Shown here: in pieces, positions 1-5,490 of the stretch
How positions within the stretch are numbered: the stretch's first letter is position 1
Layout of the letters: each line of letters opens with the position of its first letter
Assembly (NCBI GenBank): GCA_964452285.1
Contig: CAYVKW010000022.1
Coordinates: forward strand, 1 to 17,889
DNA length: 17,889 nucleotides
Direction: 5' to 3'
From: JAUNST01 sp964452285
GTDB taxonomy: Bacteria; Patescibacteriota; Microgenomatia; UBA1400; PJMF01
Program-made: the position numbers and the translations under genes
The notes under the pieces: generated by a model
What the model was told of the DNA's origin: nothing
Databases searched by the model: none
What the model saw: only the letters and a program-made list of their open reading frames with translations

Positions 1-30
1 TTGATAGATATGACGTTTTTAATTAAAATA

Positions 31-53
31 GGTGACCGTTTTCGAACGGTACC
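31..53 (+). other. UUCG-capped RNA hairpin
   Basis: A 6-bp stem ACCGTT/AACGGT (35-40 with 45-50) encloses a TTCG tetraloop. A further GGT/ACC pairing (31-33 with 51-53) adds three pairs across one bulged G at 34. UUCG is a well-known very stable RNA loop. It sits just before the hairpin/T-tract leader of the GyrI-like gene, so it could be the end of an upstream transcript or the first part of a structured leader. The window starts too close to tell. Confidence 0.6.
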
Positions 54-58
54 GAAAG

Positions 59-97
59 TTTCCCGTCACAGGGAATTTTTTTTATATAAAGGAGATT
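59..97 (+). promoter_or_regulatory. Leader copy 1: hairpin, T tract and RBS
   Basis: A short hairpin (TTCCC 60-64 pairing with GGGAA 71-75, loop GTCACA) is followed by eight Ts (76-83), then ATATAAAGGAGATT, which carries the ribosome binding site of the gene starting at 101. The layout is that of an intrinsic terminator or attenuator placed directly before a start codon. A nearly identical copy lies at 929-966. Whether it ends an upstream transcript or controls the downstream gene cannot be told from sequence alone. Confidence 0.6.
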
Positions 98-100
98 GAG

Positions 101-760
101 ATGACTTTTGATTTCAAAAAAGAATACAAAGAACTTTATTTACCTAAAAATAAACCGGAAATTGTGATGGTGGCGCCAATAAATTATATTGCTGTGCGCG
201 GAAAAGGCGATCCGAATGAGGAAAATGGCGCTTATCAAAAAGCAGTGGGGATATTGTATGCGATTGCCTATACGTTAAAAATGAGCTACAAAAGCACTTA
301 TAAAATCGCAGGCTTTTATGAATATGTGGTCCCACCGTTGGAGGGATTTTGGTGGCAAGAAAATATCAGAGGTGTTGACTATGCAAATAAAAGCAAATTT
401 AGCTGGATTGCTATAATCCGTTTACCTGATTTTGTCAAATTGCCAGATTTTAATTGGGCGGTCGCAGAAGCCTCCAAAAAGAAAAAAATAGATTGTTCGT
501 CAGCAGAATTCTTGAGAATCAATGAAGGTTTATGCGTGCAAATGATGCACAAAGGTTCTTTTGACGAAGAGCCGGCAACCGTCGCGATAATGAATAAATT
601 CATTGCCGAAAGTGGTTATCAAAATGATAATAACGAAAAACGTTGGCATCACGAAATATATTTATCTGACCCAAGAAAAAGCGAGAGTGCAAAATGGAGG
701 ACCATCATTCGGCAGCCGATTAAAAAAAGCGAAGATTGCGCTGAAATAGAGAGACGTTGA
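101..760 (+). CDS. GyrI-like small-molecule-binding domain protein
   Basis: This is a soluble protein of 219 residues with no signal peptide or membrane segment. It resembles the stand-alone GyrI-like family (the AraC effector-binding fold, best known from SbmC/GyrI and the multidrug-binding domain of BmrR). Supporting segments are the N-terminal INYIAVRGKGDPNEENGAY, typical of the first strand and loop, then the central YEYVVPPLEGFWWQ, and a basic, Trp-containing tail. Family members bind hydrophobic ligands; no substrate can be read here. The ATG at 101 is chosen because GGAG at 91-94 is well spaced from it; an in-frame GTG at 32 would place both leader hairpins inside the coding sequence. 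Its leader is repeated downstream at 929-966, where the gene is reduced to a stub. The family is common in Firmicutes, so transfer is possible but not shown. Confidence 0.8.
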   Translation: MTFDFKKEYKELYLPKNKPEIVMVAPINYIAVRGKGDPNEENGAYQKAVGILYAIAYTLKMSYKSTYKIAGFYEYVVPPLEGFWWQENIRGVDYANKSKFSWIAIIRLPDFVKLPDFNWAVAEASKKKKIDCSSAEFLRINEGLCVQMMHKGSFDEEPATVAIMNKFIAESGYQNDNNEKRWHHEIYLSDPRKSESAKWRTIIRQPIKKSEDCAEIERR

Positions 761-766
761 TAATTG

Positions 767-797
767 CATGCTGATTAGCATGAACCTTTGATTTTTT
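767..797 (+). terminator. Possible weak terminator after the GyrI-like gene
   Basis: A perfect 6-bp stem CATGCT/AGCATG with loop GATT (767-782) lies 7 bases after the stop codon. The T run (792-797) starts about 10 bases beyond the stem, which is far for a classical intrinsic terminator, so the call is tentative. Confidence 0.35.
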
Positions 798-905
798 AGA
801 TTTGTCAAAATAACAGTTTTATCAGCCATTGATGATTTATTATATGAAGAAAAGTTTTCAATCTCCCAACATCTACTAACTAAGCTGAGTTCAGATAGCG
901 GTTAA
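789..905 (+). other. Open stretch without a start codon, possible gene remnant
   Basis: Between the TGA at 789 and the TAA at 903 one plus frame stays open and reads like protein (it contains AIDDLLYEEKFSISQHLLTK). No ATG, GTG or TTG with a ribosome site opens it. It may be the decayed tail of a gene in the gap between the two leader copies, or chance. I do not recognise a family. Confidence 0.2.
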
Positions 906-928
906 CTATGGTCGCCAAGAAAAGAAGG

Positions 929-966
929 TTTCCCGTCACAGGGAAATTTTTTATATAAAGGAGATT
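929..966 (+). promoter_or_regulatory. Leader copy 2: hairpin, T tract and RBS
   Basis: This is a near-identical repeat of 59-97. A full 6-bp stem TTTCCC/GGGAAA (929-934 with 941-946, loop GTCACA) is followed by six Ts and then the same ATATAAAGGAGATT. The differences are one extra A in the stem and two fewer Ts. The UUCG hairpin that precedes copy 1 is not repeated. The resemblance continues weakly into the start of the coding sequence (ATGacTTTTGAT in copy 1, ATGttTTTTGAT in copy 2), after which the two diverge. Confidence 0.7.
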
Positions 967-1384
967 AAAATGTTTTTTGATATAAACCGTAATTATTAGA
1001 AATCGACTGCTGAGCTGGTAAACCTAACTGAGTTTGTACGCCATCAACTTGCTTAATAACATTCGTCATTGCTTCAAAAGGAGCTTCACGGTCATAGATA
1101 ATGTCGCCCAAATATTTATATCCAAAAGAATTTGCTGTTTCTGGAGTAAGCCCTTGGTTAATGCTTAAATCTGGTAACAATGGTAAATAAATACCAACCT
1201 TGTCATTGTCTGCATTATCTTTGGCAAAGGCAAGACAATAATGGTTGTCTTTAAGAAAATTAATCGTTTGCTCTTTTTGGGCTTGACTTTGTTTATCTGG
1301 ATGAATGTCGTCCATAATCCATTGCCAATGACGAGACAGTGCTTGCTCGTATGTAAGGGCGATAAAAAAATAATTGCTTTTCAT
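965..1384 (-). CDS. Hypothetical protein, 139 residues
   Basis: I do not recognise this protein. It is soluble, without signal or membrane segment. It starts MKSNYFFIALTYEQALSRHW and has a charged middle (DIHPDKQSQAQKEQ), a segment KVGIYLPLLPDLSI, and an acidic-aromatic stretch (YKYLGDIIYDREAPFEAM). The ATG at 1384 is taken as the start. No Shine-Dalgarno sequence precedes it. A TTG at 1405 is possible, but it lies inside the inverted repeat at 1397-1429, and an in-frame stop follows directly upstream. The gene lies downstream of, and on the same strand as, the zinc-finger gene, so it may depend on read-through past that hairpin. Its last codons overlap leader copy 2 on the other strand, which suggests its 3' end was formed or altered by a rearrangement. 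Confidence 0.55.
   Translation of the reverse strand: MKSNYFFIALTYEQALSRHWQWIMDDIHPDKQSQAQKEQTINFLKDNHYCLAFAKDNADNDKVGIYLPLLPDLSINQGLTPETANSFGYKYLGDIIYDREAPFEAMTNVIKQVDGVQTQLGLPAQQSISNNYGLYQKTF
970..999 (+). pseudogene. Nine-codon stub of a duplicated GyrI-like start
   Basis: Behind leader copy 2 an ATG with perfect ribosome-site spacing opens a frame reading MFFDINRNY and then a stop. The first residues match the MTFDFK start of the GyrI-like protein in pattern. I read it as the truncated 5' end of a duplicated gene whose body was replaced or deleted. It lies antisense to the C-terminal codons of the minus-strand gene ending at 965. A translated short leader peptide is an alternative. Confidence 0.45.
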
Positions 1385-1396
1385 ATTAAATGATTT

Positions 1397-1429
1397 GGTG
1401 GACAATTATTAGATAAATAATTGTCCACC
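1397..1429. repeat. Perfect 14-bp inverted repeat between the two minus-strand genes
   Basis: GGTGGACAATTATT (1397-1410) is exactly complementary to AATAATTGTCCACC (1416-1429), with a 5-nt loop AGATA. As minus-strand RNA it forms a long hairpin starting 7 bases after the stop of the zinc-finger gene and ending 12 bases before the ATG of the next gene. No T tract follows on the minus strand, so a classical intrinsic terminator is unlikely. A processing site, a translation-blocking hairpin or a protein-binding palindrome are options. Confidence 0.85.
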
Positions 1430-1436
1430 GATGTGG

Positions 1437-1717
1437 CTACCGTTTTTTTCTTTCTGCATTTGGTCCGGCATTTCCACTCTTGTAAGAGCAGGGATCATAC
1501 CAGCTATGTCCGCTACTGTTGTTTTTAATGTCCTGTTGAGGACGATCTTTTGGCTGTCCATTCCTAGTTTGTGTTCTCCAGCTGATTGTGCCTTCAAAAT
1601 GTCCGGTGCCATTACATTTTTGACACATTTCATCATAATAAAATGTTTGTCCGAAAACATTTTATCTCTGTTCCCCCTTATTTTACCTGTTCCTTTACAG
1701 CGATTACAGGTTGCCAT
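1437..1717 (-). pseudogene. DnaJ-type CxxCxGxG zinc-finger protein, frameshifted
   Basis: From the ATG at 1717, behind a strong AAAGGAGGA site, the frame reads MATCNRCKGTGKIRG, a DnaJ-type CxxCxGxG knuckle. A second knuckle, CQKCNGTG, lies in a different frame (within 1437-1628). Adding one base to the TTTT run at 1660-1663 (AAAA on the coding strand) joins them through NVFGQTFYYDEMCQKCNGTG into one protein of about 93 residues ending WYDPCSYKSGNAGPNAERKKR. The uncorrected frame instead runs to 1409 as 102 residues with low-complexity, unzipped second knuckle. Two knuckles can make one zinc site. Related small cysteine-pair proteins often accompany phage or tryptophan-attenuator-like (anti-TRAP) functions, but no role is evident here. 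The lesion could be a real mutation or a homopolymer sequencing error. Confidence 0.7.
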
Positions 1718-1724
1718 TGTATAT

Positions 1725-1733
1725 TCCTCCTTT
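1725..1733 (-). promoter_or_regulatory. Strong Shine-Dalgarno site of the zinc-finger gene
   Basis: Minus-strand AAAGGAGGA ends seven bases before the ATG at 1717. It is the best ribosome binding site in the window and fixes this start. It supports the view that the frameshifted gene was, or is, actively translated. Confidence 0.75.
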
Positions 1734-1746
1734 AATTTTGGTAGAA

Positions 1747-1775
1747 CTGCTTCATTGTTAATAACAATGAAGCAG
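1747..1775. repeat. Perfect 14-bp palindrome at the expected transcription start
   Basis: CTGCTTCATTGTTA (1747-1760) and TAACAATGAAGCAG (1762-1775) are exact complements around a single central A. On the minus strand the palindrome begins 4 bases after the -10 box at 1780-1785, so it covers the expected +1 and the first 26 or so transcribed bases of the zinc-finger gene. It could be an operator for a dimeric repressor or a 5' mRNA hairpin. Its arms differ from those at 1397-1429. Confidence 0.85.
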
Positions 1776-1779
1776 GGGA

Positions 1780-1788
1780 ATTATATCA
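1780..1788 (-). promoter_or_regulatory. Extended -10 promoter for the zinc-finger gene
   Basis: The minus strand reads TGATATAAT, a perfect extended -10 (TG-N-TATAAT). No good -35 is visible, as expected for this promoter class. The start point would fall near 1773-1774, at the edge of the palindrome. Confidence 0.65.
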
Positions 1789-1901
1789 CACTATTTCGCT
1801 TTATTTATCGGTGTTTTTTAATTATATGTTACTAGTTATTTGCATGTCTTTTCAGTTTTATTGCTGGAAGTGCCAGACTTTTCATTCAAACTAACATCGG
1901 T

Positions 1902-1931
1902 TATAATTGGTCCAATGCTAAGAAATATAAT
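1902..1931 (+). promoter_or_regulatory. Two TATAAT boxes before the hydrolase gene
   Basis: TATAATTGG occurs at 1902-1910 and again at 1926-1934. The first would give a leader of about 30 bases holding GGGA at 1933-1936. The second would place the start point at about 1938, close to a GTG at 1941. Neither has a convincing -35. Confidence 0.45.
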
Positions 1932-1946
1932 TGGGAAAAAGTGAGA

Positions 1947-3056
1947 ATGAAACTACTAACTAAAAGCACTGATAATATCATTGACTATGCGAAAAAAGAA
2001 AGGCGGAGTTTTCAGGAAAAACCACTGACCATAGTTGACAGCCTGATTTTTTCGCAAATTGCTTATATTAATTTTGGCGCGGTAATAGAAGACTTAAGCG
2101 ATGATCGGGTGGAGGTGGCGCTTGGTTTTTTTGCAAAAAAACCAAGCGCGTGGGAGAAAATGTTTACGCATACCCTATCAGCGGAAAAAACAGCAGAATT
2201 GCTTTGGACTTTGGCAAAAAACCCTCGCTATGCGCAAATTAAATTGAATTACTATGTGGAGGAAAGAGATAAAAAGTTGCAAAAGCAATTTAGTGCGGTG
2301 AGCTTTTTGCTGAATGAAAATACGACTTACGTAGCTTTTCGAGGGACGGATGATTCGATTTTGGGCTGGAAAGAAGACCTGAATATGACTTTTTTGCATA
2401 CTGCGCCATCGCAAAGAGAAGCAGCTGAATATTTAAAAAAAGTAGCAGAAAAAACGACAGGCAAATTAATAGTAGGTGGTCATTCTAAAGGTGGCAACCT
2501 GGCGACTTATGCGGCTCTGATGGCGCCAAATTGGATTAAAGCCAGAATCAAAACGATTTATAGTCACGATGGACCAGGACTAAATCAAGATTGGTGGCAA
2601 AGTCTGAGAATGCAAACGATAAAAAATAAAATTAATAAAACTTTGCCACAGTCGTCACCAATTGGAATTTTATTGGAGAAAGAAAGAAAATATCGCATTA
2701 TCAAAAGTACACGTCATAGTGTCATGCAACATGATCCGTTTTCTTGGATAGTCAAAGATGACGATTTTGTCAATGCCGACAAGATGGCAAGAAGTGTTCG
2801 ATATCTAGATCGGTCATTATCTGATTGGCTAGACAAAATTCCCAATAAAAAGCGAGAGTTGTTTGTAGATACACTTTATCAGATTTTAGTAGAAGTAGAT
2901 ATTACTAGAGTAAGACAATTTACGCAACTAACACCGCAAAAAATCGGTCTGCTATTGAGTAAATTTCATAATATCGACGATGAAACCAAAGCTTTTATTA
3001 AACAAACTTTGGCCAACTTAGTCAAACTTTATGTGCACAATATCGGTAAAAATTAA
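1947..3056 (+). CDS. Mbeg1-like (DUF2974) alpha/beta hydrolase
   Basis: This 369-residue cytoplasmic-looking protein matches the Mbeg1-like/DUF2974 group of lipase-type alpha/beta hydrolases. Visible signs are the family-typical opening TIVDSLIFSQIAYINFG (about 28-44), then TTYVAFRGTDDSILGWKEDLNM, where the oxyanion-hole strand is expected, and the nucleophile elbow GGHSKGGNLATYAA with Ser180. SHDGPGLN follows as the next conserved strand, and a helical C-terminal extension ends the protein. Substrate is unknown for the family; an ester or lipid is likely. ATG 1947 is preferred because GGGA at 1933-1936 is about 10 bases away, while GTG 1941 would be too close. The gene ends in a 4-base tail-to-tail overlap with the histidine phosphatase. 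Confidence 0.85.
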   Translation: MKLLTKSTDNIIDYAKKERRSFQEKPLTIVDSLIFSQIAYINFGAVIEDLSDDRVEVALGFFAKKPSAWEKMFTHTLSAEKTAELLWTLAKNPRYAQIKLNYYVEERDKKLQKQFSAVSFLLNENTTYVAFRGTDDSILGWKEDLNMTFLHTAPSQREAAEYLKKVAEKTTGKLIVGGHSKGGNLATYAALMAPNWIKARIKTIYSHDGPGLNQDWWQSLRMQTIKNKINKTLPQSSPIGILLEKERKYRIIKSTRHSVMQHDPFSWIVKDDDFVNADKMARSVRYLDRSLSDWLDKIPNKKRELFVDTLYQILVEVDITRVRQFTQLTPQKIGLLLSKFHNIDDETKAFIKQTLANLVKLYVHNIGKN

Positions 3057-3745
3057 GTTAAGTCGCTCACGGTAATATTGTGAGTACCAACGACTTGAAA
3101 ATCCGTGCCGTCGCTATCCAAAACAAAATAGGCTAAGTTTTTGATCGAGCCAGAAGGCAATTGTTTTTTTTGGCAGAAGCCAAAACGAACCAAAAGATCA
3201 CGCACGACATTGCTATGAGAAACTACTAAAACTTTGTGATCAGCATTGGCAAGAGCGGTGAAACGGATAAAATTGAGTAAGCGCATAATAACCTCAGCGT
3301 CAGTTTCAGCGCCAGGCGCCAAACGATCATTAAGTCGTTCTTCAATAGCCATACTTTCGTGAGCAGCTAAACGCTCACGCATTTCGGCTTTGAATTTAGT
3401 TTTTTCCATGCCGTCATAATCACCAAAAGTTTGATCGCGAAGCAAATAAGTGGCTTTGACGGCGAGATGTTTGGCGCTGGCAATAATTTGTGCTGTTTGG
3501 CGGGCACGAGATAAATCGCTAGAAAAAATTTCCGCAAATTCTTCATCATCAAGTAAATGACAGGCTTCTTGAGCCGCTTTAACGCCTTCTTCGGAAAGAG
3601 GATAATCTTTTTGACCTTGGACGAGATTAAGCAAATTGCCTTCACTTTTGCCGTGACGGAAAATATAAAAACGGCAAAAGCCTGATTTTAATGGAGGCAA
3701 AGCGGGAGCGCAGGGCTCATTTTTTGCTGGTGCGGATGATGACAT
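3053..3745 (-). CDS. Histidine phosphatase family protein (phosphoglycerate mutase-like)
   Basis: This 230-residue protein has the histidine phosphatase core: FRHGKSEGN with the phospho-accepting His31, the pattern LSEEGVKAAQEA, FSSDLSRARQTAQII (the second conserved Arg), LRDQTFGDYDGMEK at the usual acid position (Asp in place of the more common Glu), and a second catalytic His177 in VVSHSNVVRD. The reaction is phosphomonoester hydrolysis or mutase activity; family members act on phospho-sugars, nucleotides and other small substrates, and sequence alone does not choose. An N-terminal, Pro/Ala-rich stretch of about 23 residues precedes the domain. The ATG at 3745 has AAAAGGAT upstream. It converges on the hydrolase gene with no terminator visible between them. 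Confidence 0.85.
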   Translation of the reverse strand: MSSSAPAKNEPCAPALPPLKSGFCRFYIFRHGKSEGNLLNLVQGQKDYPLSEEGVKAAQEACHLLDDEEFAEIFSSDLSRARQTAQIIASAKHLAVKATYLLRDQTFGDYDGMEKTKFKAEMRERLAAHESMAIEERLNDRLAPGAETDAEVIMRLLNFIRFTALANADHKVLVVSHSNVVRDLLVRFGFCQKKQLPSGSIKNLAYFVLDSDGTDFQVVGTHNITVSDLT

Positions 3746-3807
3746 AAAAAAATCCTTTTCTACTACTAATAATCGAGAAGGTTATATTATAACCTCTTAT
3801 TTTCTAA

Positions 3808-4197
3808 TTAATTTAGAATTTGAAAATCGGAAGCAATTAGATTCTGATCGGCTAAGTCGCCTTGATAGGTAAGCTTAATTTTTTGATTAACTTTGATTGC
3901 CTCTGTGTCAATAGTATCAGCGAGAGTGAAATAATAAGTGTTGGCGTCAGCCAATTGTAGACCTAAACGATGGCCGGCAATTTCGGCGACAATGCCGACT
4001 GTTTTTTTACTCACGGGTAAAGGTTGGTCGATAGGAGCGGCGGCAACTGGAGCCGCCAGAACTGGACTTTCAGCTAACTGAGAGTCATTTTTTGAGGCAA
4101 CGGAAAGAAAGTTGCGACCAGCGGAACCTAAAACAAAAGTCAAAGTGGCAACAAAAACTAAACTGAAAAAACAAAATGGGAAAAGTTTTTTTAACAT
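3808..4197 (-). CDS. Small exported or membrane-anchored protein, unknown function
   Basis: This is a 129-residue protein with one N-terminal hydrophobic segment (about 5-26, FPFCFFSLVFVATLTFVLG) after KK, then an Ala/Pro-rich linker (AAPVAAAPIDQPLPV) and a small C-terminal domain of about 65 residues. That domain alternates beta strands (VGIVAEIAGHRLGLQLADANTYYF, then IKVNQKIKLTYQGDLADQNLIASDFQIL) and looks like a small OB-like barrel, similar in pattern to domains that sample an envelope ligand. No catalytic motif is visible and I do not recognise a family. No Shine-Dalgarno sequence precedes the ATG; a TAATAT box ends 7 bases upstream, so the mRNA may be leaderless. It is divergent from the GH3 gene. 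Confidence 0.7.
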   Translation of the reverse strand: MLKKLFPFCFFSLVFVATLTFVLGSAGRNFLSVASKNDSQLAESPVLAAPVAAAPIDQPLPVSKKTVGIVAEIAGHRLGLQLADANTYYFTLADTIDTEAIKVNQKIKLTYQGDLADQNLIASDFQILN

Positions 4198-4204
4198 AGA
4201 ATTG

Positions 4205-4210
4205 ATATTA
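4205..4210 (-). promoter_or_regulatory. Possible leaderless -10 box
   Basis: Minus-strand TAATAT is followed by exactly 7 bases and the ATG at 4197. It matches the spacing seen before other genes in the window, but the hexamer is imperfect and has no TG extension. Better TATAAT boxes on this strand (4227-4232 and 4241-4246) would instead give leaders of roughly 23-37 bases. Confidence 0.35.
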
Positions 4211-4228
4211 ATTTAGATTTAATTTGAT

Positions 4229-4234
4229 TATAAT
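4229..4234 (+). promoter_or_regulatory. -10 box for the GH3 gene
   Basis: TATAAT on the plus strand gives a start point near 4241 and a leader of about 46 bases containing the GGAGG ribosome site at 4275-4279. The box overlaps a minus-strand TATAAT, so the two divergent promoters share the same AT-rich core. Confidence 0.45.
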
Positions 4235-4286
4235 AGGGTCATTATAGCATTTTGAGGAAAAAAATCAAATAAATGGAGGCTGTATA

Positions 4287-5490
4287 ATGAATAAAAACAA
4301 AGAGAAACGGACTTGTTTAGCGAGCCAGATAATAATTCTCATCACAATAATGATAGCAATTGCCTTAATAGCGGTAATATCGTCAGTGTGGTTGCAAAAG
4401 GAACCGAATAAACAAAATCTCCGAATTGAGAATGACTCAAGCCAAACTGAAACGGAACAAACAAAAGCGAATAAATGGGTGAAGGAACAAGTGGCGCAGA
4501 TGACGCTTGAAGAAAAAATTTGGCAGTTGTTTTGGGTGCCGTTTAATGAGAGTAGTATCAGTGCTAAGGCGGGAGGGACAATATTTTTTGCTACTGATTT
4601 CAAAAATAAAACGGCGGCGGCAGTCCAAGAGATGACCGGCAAAAATACAAGAAGAAGCAAAGATACCGATACTTTTGGGAGTAGACGAAGAAGGCGGAAT
4701 AGTAAATCGACTGAGCGGACACAAGTTGCTGAAAGAAGAGTCGTTTGTGGGGGCGCAAAATTTACTTCAAGAAGAGAATTGGCGGGAGCTGGTGAAATGG
4801 GACACGGCGGAAAAAAGTCGGTGGCTCAAAAATCTGGGTCTGAATGTAAATTTTGCGCCAGTGGTCGATGTAAGCACAAATGGAAAAGATTATATTTACA
4901 AAAGGACGACGGGAAAAGGAGCGGCGGAAACGGCGGAATACGCGGACATAGTGATTAAAACTATGAAAGAAGAGCAAATTGGGAGTGTGCTCAAACACTT
5001 TCCCGGTTATGGTAATAATGTGGACACGCATAAAAAAATTGCTAGAGATAAAAGAACGGAGGCAGAGTTTCAGCAAAATGATTGGCGACCGTTTAGAGCG
5101 GGAGTGGAAGCAGGCGCGGACGCGGTCTTGGTTAGTCACATAATTGTGGAAGCTTTTGATGCGTCCGCGCCTGCTTCTTTGTCTTTACCGGTGCACCAAA
5201 AATTGCGTCAAGAAATTAACTTTAAGGGCGTAGTAATCACTGATGATCTGAAGATGTGGGGCTTGAAAAATTTCTTTGACGGGAAAATAGCGGAAACGGA
5301 GCTGATTGAAAAAGCGCTCCAGGCAGGCAACGACATGCTTATTTATGGACCAGTCAAAGAAGATCTGATAAACAATTTAGTCATAAGTTATAAAGAAAAC
5401 CGCCTCAATGAGACCGAGCTCAATCAGGCGGTAGAGAGAATTTTACATTGGAAGTATGACTTATTCGCAAGTGAAGCCAGTAGTCACTGA
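4287..5490 (+). pseudogene. Membrane-anchored GH3 beta-N-acetylhexosaminidase (NagZ-like), frameshifted
   Basis: Frame one (from ATG 4287, GGAGG at 4275-4279) gives a membrane segment (about residues 12-36) and the GH3 start MTLEEKIWQLFWVPF, breaking off after QEMTGK. A second frame, open to 5490, continues IQEEAKIPILLGVDEEGGIV. Removing one A from AAAAA at 4641-4645 restores a 400-residue protein. The corrected product has KHFPGYGNNVDTH (substrate Lys236/His237 and the Asp-Thr-His of the mobile catalytic loop) and VVITDDLKM, whose first Asp (319) is the expected nucleophile. These are NagZ-type features: cleavage of beta-linked GlcNAc from peptidoglycan fragments. Typical NagZ is cytoplasmic, while this one would be anchored with the domain outside, as in Gram-positives. 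The lesion may be real or a homopolymer error. The 3' end overlaps the convergent gene by 30 bases. Confidence 0.8.

Noticed and set aside
32..100. Longer GyrI-like start at GTG 32
   Set aside because: It would put both leader hairpins in the coding sequence and ignores the well-spaced GGAG before ATG 101.
880..925. Integron attC-like site
   Set aside because: GTTAACT near 901 resembles a core site but breaks the GTTRRRY pattern and has no matching partner site or integrase nearby.
1385..1405. TTG start at 1405 for the 139-residue protein
   Set aside because: The codon lies inside the perfect inverted repeat and lacks a ribosome site; ATG 1384 is simpler, though not proven.
1658..1664. Programmed -1 frameshifting in the zinc-finger gene
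   Set aside because: The sequence around the AAAA run is not an X-XXY-YYZ slippery heptamer and no downstream structure stands out.
1397..1775. Insertion sequence with terminal inverted repeats
   Set aside because: The two palindromes have different arms, no transposase lies between them, and no target-site duplication was seen.
1431..1835. Plus-strand frame of 134 codons
   Set aside because: It is antisense to the zinc-finger gene, has hydrophobic low-complexity content and crosses the palindrome; read as a shadow.
4636..4650. Programmed +1 shift in the GH3 gene
   Set aside because: There is no rare-codon or stop-codon stall at the A tract. An indel or sequencing error explains it more simply, though slippage remains possible.
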